Shown piece after piece: positions 7,195 through 13,851 of a stretch of 16,450 nt of DNA. Each line of letters begins with the position of its first letter. Positions within the stretch are counted from its first letter, which is position 1. Source of the stretch: Pseudomonadota bacterium (GTDB lineage: Bacteria; Pseudomonadota; Alphaproteobacteria; Acetobacterales; Acetobacteraceae); assembly GCA_021826485.1 (NCBI GenBank), contig JAKAZX010000036.1, positions 1-16,450 on the forward strand, read 5' to 3'. Under the pieces are notes generated by a model, which was not told the DNA's origin, ran no database searches, and worked only from the letters and a program-made list of their open reading frames with translations. A program made the position numbers and the translations under genes.

Positions 7195-8145
7195 TCAGGG
7201 GACCATCAGCGTCCCCGTTTCGCCTCGCAGTGCGCGGCCCAGGGCCGCCGGGCTGGTGATCAGGCCGCGCGTACCACCGCCTTCCAGGAACGCGATCAGC
7301 GCCTTGATCTTCGGCCCCATGCTGCCCTTGTCGAACTCGTCGGCGGCATCGTGCAGCCGCGCCTCATCCAGCGTCATGCGGTCGAGCCAGCGTTGCCGCG
7401 GCGTGTTGAAGCCGAGTGCCACGCGCTCCACGCCGGTCGCCAGCACGAACAGGTCCGCCCCGATGGTGCGCGCCAGCAGGCTGGAGGCGAGGTCCTTGTC
7501 GATCACAGCCTCCACGCCGCGCAGCGTGCCGTCGGCCTCCTCGATCACCGGGATGCCGCCGCCGCCGCAGCAGATCACCACGAATCCCGCGCGCGCCAGT
7601 TGCACGATCGGCTGGTAATCCACGATGTGCAGCGGCTGCGGCGACGGCACCACGCGCCGCCAGCCGCGCCCGGCATCCTCGGCGACCACCCAGCCCTGCT
7701 GCGCCGCCAGCGCCTTTGCAGCCGCTTCGTCCATCTGCGAGCCGATCGGCTTGGTCGGATTGCGGAATGCCGGGTCCGCGGGATCGACCAGGGTTTCCGT
7801 CACCAGCGCGACCGGTTCGCGGGCGATGCCGCGACGGCGGAACTCGTTGCGGAAGGCGCGGACGAACATGTAGCCCAGCGCGCCTTGCAGGTCGGCGCCG
7901 GCATAATCCATCGGCACCGGCGCGACCTCGTGGATCGACAGTTCGGACCGCCGCAGGATGTAGCCCATCTGCGGGCCGTTGCCGTGGGTGACGATGACGT
8001 TCCAGCCGGCCTCGATCATGTCGGCGACGCCGCGCACGGTCAGGGCCGCGGCCTCGTACTGATCCGGGATCGCCTGATGGGCGGTGTCGCGGATCAGCGC
8101 ATTGCCGCCGATCGCCACCACCGCAAGCTGCTTGTCTGCGGTCAT
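7195..8145 (-). CDS. arcC: Carbamate kinase
   Basis: A 316-residue cytoplasmic amino-acid-kinase-fold enzyme that converts carbamoyl phosphate and ADP to ATP and carbamate, which decomposes to ammonia and CO2. The motifs appear in order: AIGGNAL (11-17), HGNGPQMG (54-61), the carbamate-kinase stretch containing KPIGS (132-136), CCGGGGIPV (192-200), VIDKDLAS (214-221), FVLATGV (233-239) and FDKGSMGPKI (271-280). Length and motifs match the ArcC/AllK family. The start at 8145 is fixed by a strong GGGAGGAAA just upstream; the longer frame to 8439 is antisense-like sequence inside allG. It follows allG by 28 bases. Its partner here is not an ornithine or arginine pathway gene but fdrA and allG, as in the E. 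coli allantoin regulon, where this step conserves the energy of oxalurate cleavage. Confidence 0.95.
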   Translation of the reverse strand: MTADKQLAVVAIGGNALIRDTAHQAIPDQYEAAALTVRGVADMIEAGWNVIVTHGNGPQMGYILRRSELSIHEVAPVPMDYAGADLQGALGYMFVRAFRNEFRRRGIAREPVALVTETLVDPADPAFRNPTKPIGSQMDEAAAKALAAQQGWVVAEDAGRGWRRVVPSPQPLHIVDYQPIVQLARAGFVVICCGGGGIPVIEEADGTLRGVEAVIDKDLASSLLARTIGADLFVLATGVERVALGFNTPRQRWLDRMTLDEARLHDAADEFDKGSMGPKIKALIAFLEGGGTRGLITSPAALGRALRGETGTLMVP

Positions 8146-8173
8146 GTTTCCTCCCCCGGGATGCCGCGTGCCG

Positions 8174-9580
8174 TCATCCGTCGGGCAGCGCGGCAGCGAG
8201 CGCCGCCACCGCCTGCGTGAAGCAATCCAGCGGCGCGCGGGTGATGCCGGCGCCGATCTGGCCGATGCCGGCCTCGCGATGCGCGATGCCGGTGTTGATG
8301 ATCGGCAGCAGCCCGGTATCGACCACCTTGCGCGCGTCGATGCCGGCCGGCGTTCCGGCAAACTGCATGGCGGGCAGCGTGAAGCCGCCGTTGCGGCCGA
8401 GCGTGATGTGGCCCATCGCGGCGGTGTTGGCGATCGCATCGTCCGGCGTGCCGCCGACGAAGTTCACGATCGCCGGGGCAGCCGCCATGGCGAAGCCGCC
8501 CAGGCCCGCGGTTTCCGTGATCGCACTGTCGCCGAGGTCGGGTGCCGCATCCGCCGTCGAGTAGCCCGGAAAGAACAGCCCATCGACGATCGGGGACGGG
8601 GCGGTGAACCAGCGGTTGCCGGTGGCGGAAAGCTGGATGCCGAAGGTGACGCCGTTGCGCGCCATCGCCGTCACCATGCTGCTGGCGGGCACGTCGCGCG
8701 CGGCGTCCAGCATCGTCTTGCTGGCCGCCATCGACAGGTTCAGGAAGAAATGGTCGTTGCCGGCGATGAAGCCGACCGCCTCGGCGATCTCGCCGCGGCC
8801 GGCACGGCTGGCCAGCATCGGCGGCAGCAGGCGGCGCAGCAGCAGGGAGGTGGCGGCGGCGTTGCGGTTATGCACCTCGTCGCCCATGTGCAGCGCCTGC
8901 GCCATCAGCGGCTTCAGCTCGATCCCGCCGGCTTCCTGCAGCGTCGCTTCCAGCACCGGCCGCAGCGTGCCGGCCATCCAGCGGAGCCGCGTGATCACCT
9001 CGGCGCCGTTGGCACCGAAGCGCAGCACCTTGCCCAGCCCTTCGTTGAGATTGCTGAAGCATTCCCGGCCGGTGGCGGCGTCGCGCACGATCCACACCGG
9101 CATCGACGGGGAGATCACGCCGGCCATCGGGCCGACCGCGCCGTGGTGGTGGCAGGGGGCGAACGCGATCGCATCCTGCGCCGCGAGGCGCCGGGCGCCC
9201 TCCGGGTCGGACGCCCAGCCCTCGAACAGGATGGCGCCGATGATGGCACCCTGCATCGGCCCGCACATCTCCGCCCAGTCGATCGGCGGCCCGGCGTGCA
9301 GGATGATGCGCCGGTCCATCCCGGGCACCGCCTCCCGCGCCGGGGCGATTCCCTGCGCCACCGGCTGCGCGGCCAGATACGCGGCGAAGGCGGTGCGGTT
9401 CGCGGCCTCCACCCGGGCATCGTTGACCAGCCGGGCGAGGGCGAGGCCCAGGCTGCGGTCGCCGCCCGCCGGCGGGGTCCAGTCGATCCGCGTTGCCGCC
9501 CCGCCCGCCGCCTCGATCGCGTCGGCGAAGGCGCCGAGGCCGACATTCAGGACCTGCAATTTCTCCGTGAACAGGCGCAT
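8174..9580 (-). CDS. allG: AllG (YlbE, DUF1116) subunit of oxamic transcarbamylase
   Basis: A 468-residue cytoplasmic protein of the DUF1116/YlbE family, which in E. coli is named AllG and forms the oxamic transcarbamylase with AllF (FdrA) and AllH (YlbF). That enzyme runs oxalurate + phosphate to oxamate + carbamoyl phosphate. Conserved stretches visible here are GMDRRIILHAGPPI, GPMQGAIIGAILFEGWA, APCHHHGAVGPMAGVISPSMPVWIV, LNEGLGKVLRFGAN, MGDEVHNRNAAATSLL and NHFFLNLSMAA-like sequence (here NDHFFLNLSMAASK). The histidine-rich CHHHGAVGPM element is a good candidate for part of the active site, by inference only. Start ATG at 9580; GGAGAG lies 7 bases upstream, inside the end of fdrA, and the gap between the genes is 3 bases, so the two subunits are translationally coupled. 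Carbamate kinase follows directly. Confidence 0.9.
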   Translation of the reverse strand: MRLFTEKLQVLNVGLGAFADAIEAAGGAATRIDWTPPAGGDRSLGLALARLVNDARVEAANRTAFAAYLAAQPVAQGIAPAREAVPGMDRRIILHAGPPIDWAEMCGPMQGAIIGAILFEGWASDPEGARRLAAQDAIAFAPCHHHGAVGPMAGVISPSMPVWIVRDAATGRECFSNLNEGLGKVLRFGANGAEVITRLRWMAGTLRPVLEATLQEAGGIELKPLMAQALHMGDEVHNRNAAATSLLLRRLLPPMLASRAGRGEIAEAVGFIAGNDHFFLNLSMAASKTMLDAARDVPASSMVTAMARNGVTFGIQLSATGNRWFTAPSPIVDGLFFPGYSTADAAPDLGDSAITETAGLGGFAMAAAPAIVNFVGGTPDDAIANTAAMGHITLGRNGGFTLPAMQFAGTPAGIDARKVVDTGLLPIINTGIAHREAGIGQIGAGITRAPLDCFTQAVAALAAALPDG

Positions 9581-9583
9581 GGC

Positions 9584-11119
9584 TCAGCTCTCCGCCGTGG
9601 CGGCGATGCGGGCGGCCAGCCGGGCCGCCTGGGCATTGCTCGGGGCCAGCAGCACGCCCGCCGCGCGCAGCCGCTCCTCCTGCCGCATCAGGTTCTGCGG
9701 GTCCGCGGCGGTGCCGCAGACGAAGCCCACCACGGCCAGCCGGCGGCCGGCCTGGGCGGCTTCTGCGATCGCCGCCTCGATCGCGGGGGCGATCACGCCG
9801 GCCGGGTCGGCATGGGCGCCGTAGCCCAGCACGATGTCCAGCAGGATCGCCGCGGTCGCCGGGTCGCGCGCCTCCTGCGCCAGCCGCTCCAGCCGCAGGC
9901 GCGGGTCGATCATCGGATGCGGGCGGCCGCGGGTGAACACGTCGTCGCCGAGATCGACCAGCGTGTGCCCGCGGCTGCGCCACGGATCGGGCAGGGCGCG
10001 GGCGCCGCCGACCGGCGTATTGGAATGCACGTCCGCCAGCGCCTCGGCGAGCAGCAGCGTCGCCTCGTAGCAGAACGTGCCGCCGCTATAGAGCGCCCGC
10101 ACGTAGCGCTGCCCCGGCGCCGGCCGCGGCGGATCGGGCGGGGCGGTGCCGACCGGTTCCGACGGCGTGCCGGAGGCCGCCGCGACGGCCAGCGCCGCCG
10201 CGTCCTCCAGCGTCCGCGCGGGGATCAGCCCGTGCGCCGCGATCGTCGCGGGATCGGCGCCGATGAAGTTCACCACCACCGGCTTGCCCGCCGCGCGGGC
10301 CCGGTCGAGCACGCGGGCGGCGACTTCCGGGGCGGGGGGTTTGGAGATCAGCACGATCACCCGCGTCGCCGCGTCCGCCGCCAGCGCCGCGAGGCCCTGC
10401 AGCATGGTGGTGCCGCCGACCTCCCGCGACAGATCGTGCCCGCCGGTGCCGATCGCCTGGCTGATCCCGCCGCCCAGCCGGTCGATCAGGCAGGTCACTT
10501 GCTGCAAGCCGGTACCGGACGCCGCCACCAGGCCGATCGGGCCGGGGCGGACCACATTGGCGAAACCGAGCGGCACGCCGCCGACGATCGCCGTGCCGCA
10601 GTCAGGCCCCATCACCAGCAGATCGTGGGCGGCAGCGTAGCGCTTCAGGGCGATTTCCTCAGTGCCCGGCACGTTATCGCTGAACATCATCACGTGCAGG
10701 CCGAGCCGCAGCGCCTTCATCGCCTCCGCCGCGGCATAGTCGCCGGGGGTGGAGATCAGGGCGAGATTGGCCGCCGGCGCGGCTTCCAGGGCCATTTCCA
10801 GGCTGCGCGGGGCGATTTCCCGTGCCGCCGCGCCGCCGCCGGCGGCCGGGGGTGCCTGGTTGAGCGCCCGCTCAGCCTCCGCCAACGCCGCCTCGACGGC
10901 GGCATCCGTGCCGTCGACCGCGATCAGCAGGTCGTTCGGGCTTGCCGCCACCTCGTCGCCGAGCAGCCCGGCTTCGCGCAGCAGGGCGAGATTGCTGGGC
11001 GAAGCCATGACGGCCGACGCTTGGCGCACGCCTTGCACGGCCACCAGCCGCGCCGAGAGCTGCATGAGCGCGACGGAGTCCCGGTAGAAATTTCGGGTGA
11101 CCTTGGCGACCCGAGCCAT
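9584..11119 (-). CDS. fdrA: FdrA/AllF subunit of oxamic transcarbamylase (acyl-CoA synthetase-like fold)
   Basis: A 511-residue protein of the FdrA family, built from succinyl-CoA synthetase-like CoA-binding and ligase domains. It is named for its effect on FtsH in E. coli but is now assigned as AllF of the oxamic transcarbamylase. The N-terminal segment has KVTRNFYRDSVALM; the central domain has LISTPGDYAA (121-130), MGPDCGTAIVGG (170-181), IGLVAASGTGLQQV (195-208) and GTGGHDLSREVGG (224-236), the GTGGHDL element standing where succinyl-CoA synthetase carries its phosphohistidine loop. The C-terminal half (from about 345) has a second Rossmann-like part with 'RALYSGGTFCYEA', 'GRPHPMIDPRLR' and ILLDIVLGYGAH. 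GGAGG lies 6 bases before the ATG. First gene of the minus-strand arm, divergent from the allophanate hydrolase gene. True succinyl-CoA synthetase activity is unlikely given the paired allG and the separate allH. Confidence 0.92.
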   Translation of the reverse strand: MARVAKVTRNFYRDSVALMQLSARLVAVQGVRQASAVMASPSNLALLREAGLLGDEVAASPNDLLIAVDGTDAAVEAALAEAERALNQAPPAAGGGAAAREIAPRSLEMALEAAPAANLALISTPGDYAAAEAMKALRLGLHVMMFSDNVPGTEEIALKRYAAAHDLLVMGPDCGTAIVGGVPLGFANVVRPGPIGLVAASGTGLQQVTCLIDRLGGGISQAIGTGGHDLSREVGGTTMLQGLAALAADAATRVIVLISKPPAPEVAARVLDRARAAGKPVVVNFIGADPATIAAHGLIPARTLEDAAALAVAAASGTPSEPVGTAPPDPPRPAPGQRYVRALYSGGTFCYEATLLLAEALADVHSNTPVGGARALPDPWRSRGHTLVDLGDDVFTRGRPHPMIDPRLRLERLAQEARDPATAAILLDIVLGYGAHADPAGVIAPAIEAAIAEAAQAGRRLAVVGFVCGTAADPQNLMRQEERLRAAGVLLAPSNAQAARLAARIAATAES

Positions 11120-11235
11120 TTTCCGCCTCCACCCGCGCGCCGGCCGCGAATTTGATCTGGAAAGTTGTCGGCAACTATGTATACCATCTCGTACGCCAAT
11201 CGCGTTGGCAAGACCAAACAGGGGTTGCCCGCCGC
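11120..11235. promoter_or_regulatory. Divergent promoter/operator region between fdrA and atzF
   Basis: This 116-base gap drives two divergent operons. It holds several dyads close together: GTTGTCGGCAAC (11164-11175, one mismatch in the centre), ATGTATACCAT (11177-11187) around the palindrome GTATAC, CGTACG (11190-11195), and GCCAATCGCGTTGGC (11195-11209, 5-base arms). A GTATAC core is common in operators of the FCD subgroup of GntR regulators, and the window ends in such a regulator gene, so the 11177-11187 site is the best operator candidate. A TATAC stretch sits there on both strands and could also serve as a -10 region, which would make occupancy repressive. Promoter elements are not clear enough to fix a start point. 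Confidence 0.45.
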
Positions 11236-13077
11236 ATGCCGAACGAAGCCGCGCCCGCGCATCAGACTGATGCCGCCGACCGGATGGATATCGCCGCGCT
11301 GCAGGACGGCTACCGGCGCGGCACGCTGACGCCGAGCGCGGTGATCGATCGCGTGCTCGCCCGCATCGCCGCGCGCGGGGATGATGCGGTGTGGATCGCG
11401 CGGCCCGATGCCGAGGCCCTGCGCGCCGCCGCCCGGCGACTGGAGGCGGACGGGCCGGACGGCCGGCCGCTCTGGGGCATTCCCTTCGCGATCAAGGACA
11501 ATATCGACCTGGCCGGGCATCCCACCACCGCGGCCTGTCCGGAGTTCGCCTACCACCCCACCGAGTCGGCGCCGGCGGTCGCGCGGCTGATGGCGGCCGG
11601 GGCGATCCCGGTCGGCAAGACAAATCTGGACCAGTTCGCGACCGGCCTGAACGGCACCCGCTCCCCCTACGGCGTGCCGCGCTGCGCGATCGATCCTGAG
11701 TATGTGTCGGGCGGCTCCAGCTCGGGCTCTGCGGTCGCCGTGGCGGCGGGGCTGGCAAGCTTCGCGCTGGGTACCGATACCGCCGGGTCCGGCCGCGTTC
11801 CGGCGGCGTTCAACGACCTGATCGGGCTGAAACCGACCCGCGGCGCCCTCAGCACCCGCGGCGTCGTCCCGGCCTGCCGCTCGCTCGACTGCATCTCGGT
11901 GTTCGCGCTCACCGCCGCGGACGCGCTCGGCGTGTTCCGGGCGGCCTCCGGCTTCGATGGGGACGACCCGTTCTCCCGCACGGCCGACGCCGCCGCCGCC
12001 TCCGCCGCGCCGCACCGCATGGCCGGCTGCCGCATCGGCGTGCCGCGCGCAGCGGACCTGCGCTTCTTCGGCAACGATGCCGGCGCGGCAGGCTTCGCGG
12101 CGGCGGTCCGGCTGGCCGAACGCCTCGGCGCCACGCTGGTCGAGGTCGATCTCGCCCCGTTCCTGGAGACTGCGCGCCTGCTGTACGACGGACCGTGGAT
12201 CGCCGAGCGCTATGCGGCGATCCACGACTTCATCGAGCGCCGGCCGGAGGCGCTGCATCCGGTGACGCGGCAGATCATCGCCGCCGGCGCGCGGCCGAGT
12301 GCCGCCGATCTGTTCGCCGGCTACTACCGGCTGCGCGAACTCCGGCGCGCGACCGCGCCGGTATGGCAGGCGATCGACGTGCTGCTGACCCCGACCGCCG
12401 GGCGGCAATACACGGTCGCCGAGATGCTGGCCGATCCGGTGACGCTGAACTCGGCGCTCGGCTACTACACCAATTTCGTCAACCTGCTGGACCTGTCGGC
12501 GATCGCGGTGCCGGCGGGCCGGCAGCCGGACGGGCTGGCCTTCGGCGTCACCCTGACCGCACCGGCTTGGCACGACGCCGCACTCTGCGCGCTCGCGGAC
12601 GAGTTGCACCGCGCCGGCAACGAGACCGTCGGCGCGCTCGGCCAGCAACTTGCGGCGACGCCGAAGCTGCACCTGCCGCCGGCGGAGGGCAGCGTGCGGG
12701 TCGCCGTCTGCGGCGCGCACATGGCCGGCCTGCCGCTGAACGGGCAGCTCACCACGCGGGGGGCACGGCTGGTGCGTGCCTGCCATACCGCCCCGCATTA
12801 CCGCCTGTTCGCGCTGCCGGGCGGCCCGCCCGCGCGGCCCGGCATGGTGCGCGATGCCGCGGGGGCCGCGATCGCGGTGGAAGTGTGGGAGATGCCGGTC
12901 GCCGCCTTCGGCAGCTTCGTCGCCGGCATTCCCGCGCCGCTCGGCATCGGCACGGTGGCGCTGGAGGACGGCGAGATGGTGCAGGGCTTCCTGTGCGAGG
13001 GCTACGCCACGCGCGCGGCACGCGACATCACGCCGCTCGGCGGCTGGCGGCGCTACCTCGAAACCCAGGGCGGATGA
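11236..13077 (+). CDS. atzF: Allophanate hydrolase (AtzF type)
   Basis: A 613-residue cytoplasmic enzyme that hydrolyses allophanate (urea-1-carboxylate), leading to ammonia and CO2. The N-terminal amidase-signature domain carries the Ser-cisSer-Lys triad: K87 in IPFAIKDNIDL, S161 in SGGSSSGSA and S185 in GTDTAGSGRVPA; the spacing of 24 between the serines is that of the family. After about residue 470 comes the allophanate-hydrolase-specific C-terminal domain (VRVAVCGAHMAGLPLNGQL, FALPGGPPARPGM, ITPLGGWRRYLE), which supports AtzF over a generic amidase. No urea carboxylase domain or gene is present, so allophanate must come from another reaction. The ATG at 11236 is chosen, with AGGGG about 11 bases upstream; ATG 11284 is an alternative, and an in-frame TTG at 11152 would run through the regulatory region. 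The stop overlaps ATG 13074 of the next frame (ATGA). It pairs naturally with the biuret-hydrolase-like gene downstream. Confidence 0.94.
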   Translation: MPNEAAPAHQTDAADRMDIAALQDGYRRGTLTPSAVIDRVLARIAARGDDAVWIARPDAEALRAAARRLEADGPDGRPLWGIPFAIKDNIDLAGHPTTAACPEFAYHPTESAPAVARLMAAGAIPVGKTNLDQFATGLNGTRSPYGVPRCAIDPEYVSGGSSSGSAVAVAAGLASFALGTDTAGSGRVPAAFNDLIGLKPTRGALSTRGVVPACRSLDCISVFALTAADALGVFRAASGFDGDDPFSRTADAAAASAAPHRMAGCRIGVPRAADLRFFGNDAGAAGFAAAVRLAERLGATLVEVDLAPFLETARLLYDGPWIAERYAAIHDFIERRPEALHPVTRQIIAAGARPSAADLFAGYYRLRELRRATAPVWQAIDVLLTPTAGRQYTVAEMLADPVTLNSALGYYTNFVNLLDLSAIAVPAGRQPDGLAFGVTLTAPAWHDAALCALADELHRAGNETVGALGQQLAATPKLHLPPAEGSVRVAVCGAHMAGLPLNGQLTTRGARLVRACHTAPHYRLFALPGGPPARPGMVRDAAGAAIAVEVWEMPVAAFGSFVAGIPAPLGIGTVALEDGEMVQGFLCEGYATRAARDITPLGGWRRYLETQGG

Positions 13078-13078
13078 C

Positions 13079-13083
13079 GGAGG
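13079..13083 (+). promoter_or_regulatory. Ribosome binding site that decides the biuH-like start
   Basis: GGAGG lies just after the atzF stop and 5 bases before ATG 13089. It would be inside the reading frame if ATG 13074 were used, so it argues that the cysteine hydrolase starts at 13089 rather than at the overlapping ATGA. Confidence 0.6.
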
Positions 13084-13088
13084 ACAGC

Positions 13089-13784
13089 ATGCCGACGGTG
13101 CGCGCCGAACCCTACGAGTTCAGCTTCGATCCCGGCCATGTGGCGCTGCTGATCATCGACATGCAGCGCGATTTCGTCGATCCGGGCGGCTTCGGCGAGG
13201 CGCTGGGCAACGACGTGTCGCTGCTGCGGCGCGCGATCGGGCCGACCGGCCGTGTGCTGGCGGCGGCGCGCAAGGCCGGGCTGCTGGTGATCCACACGCG
13301 CGAAGGGCACCGGCCCGATCTCGGCGATCTGCCGCCGGCCAAGAAGGCGCGCGGGCGGCTGGCGACCGGCATCGGCGATCCCGGCCCGATGGGCCGCATT
13401 CTGGTGCGCGGCGAATACGGCCACGACATCATCGACGAATTGCGGCCGCAGCCCGGAGAGCCGCTGGTGGACAAGCCGGGCAAGGGCGCGTTCTACGCGA
13501 CCGACCTGGACGCGATCCTGCGCAGCCGCGACATCCGGCAACTGATCGTCTGCGGCGTCACCACCGAGGTCTGCGTCAACACGACCGTGCGGGAGGCCAA
13601 CGACCGCGGCTATGACTGCCTGGTGCTGGCCGATTGCGTCGCCTCCTACTTCCCCGAGTTTCAGCGGGTGGCGCTGGAGATGATCAAGGCGCAGGGTGGC
13701 ATCTTCGGCTGGGTCGGCGAGTCTGCTGACGTGCTGACCGTGCTCGCGCATCTGCCGGAGGCCGCCCAGCCGCGCGCGGCCTGA
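13089..13784 (+). CDS. biuH: Isochorismatase-family cysteine hydrolase, probable biuret hydrolase
   Basis: A 231-residue cytoplasmic amidohydrolase of the isochorismatase-like family. The catalytic triad is visible: D24 in LLIIDMQRDF, K129 in VDKPGKGAF and C162 in GVTTEVCVNTT. The stretches HTREGHRPDLGDLP, GIGDPGPMGRIL, DKPGKGAFYATDLD and REANDRGYDCL closely follow the sequence I remember for Rhizobium leguminosarum biuret hydrolase, and Q202 in KAQGGIFG aligns with the glutamine reported to matter for biuret there. Biuret hydrolase makes allophanate and ammonia, and the gene directly upstream is allophanate hydrolase, so function and context agree. Ureidoacrylate amidohydrolase (RutB) is the closest alternative, but no other rut genes are present. 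The start at 13089 is chosen for its GGAGG; ATG 13074, overlapping the atzF stop, would add 5 residues. The substrate is inferred, not proven. Confidence 0.85.
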   Translation: MPTVRAEPYEFSFDPGHVALLIIDMQRDFVDPGGFGEALGNDVSLLRRAIGPTGRVLAAARKAGLLVIHTREGHRPDLGDLPPAKKARGRLATGIGDPGPMGRILVRGEYGHDIIDELRPQPGEPLVDKPGKGAFYATDLDAILRSRDIRQLIVCGVTTEVCVNTTVREANDRGYDCLVLADCVASYFPEFQRVALEMIKAQGGIFGWVGESADVLTVLAHLPEAAQPRAA

Positions 13785-13814
13785 GCGGGCCGGACACCAA
13801 GGACGACAACACGA

Positions 13815-13843
13815 GGGCGAGGCGCATCGCCCCGAGAAGGAGG
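13815..13843 (+). promoter_or_regulatory. Leader hairpin and strong Shine-Dalgarno before the permease
   Basis: The 67-base gap between the hydrolase and the permease holds a 6-base stem GGGCGA (13815-13820) / TCGCCC (13827-13832) with a 6-base loop, then AGGAGG at 13838-13843, 8 bases before ATG 13852. The good ribosome binding site supports the chosen start over the in-frame ATG at 13858. The small hairpin may separate translation of the permease from the upstream genes or may be chance in GC-rich DNA. Confidence 0.35.
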
Positions 13844-13851
13844 GAAAGTCG

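Noticed and set aside
5963..7618. A 551-codon plus-strand frame opposite amt
   Set aside because: It is a His/Gln/Gly-rich shadow of the membrane transporter gene, whose pore residues are intact on the minus strand.
9584..11119. FdrA read as a succinyl-CoA synthetase or acyl-CoA synthetase enzyme of central metabolism
   Set aside because: The fold is related, but the allG partner, nearby allH and carbamate kinase point to the AllFGH transcarbamylase.
8084..11155. A 1023-codon open frame on the plus strand opposite fdrA, allG and carbamate kinase
   Set aside because: It is an antisense shadow in GC-rich DNA. The product is an Arg/His/Gln-rich sequence without domains, while three recognisable enzymes are encoded on the other strand.
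11152..11235. In-frame upstream extension of allophanate hydrolase from a TTG codon
   Set aside because: It would place 28 codons over the dyad-rich promoter region and has no ribosome binding site; AtzF length fits the ATG at 11236.
10924..12798. A 624-codon minus-strand frame across the fdrA start and atzF
   Set aside because: It runs through the divergent promoter and antisense to the clear AtzF catalytic motifs; its composition is Arg/Gly-rich and shows no family resemblance.
11236..13077. AtzF as part of a urea carboxylase/urea amidolyase system
   Set aside because: No biotin carboxylase or carboxyltransferase domain or gene is present in the window.
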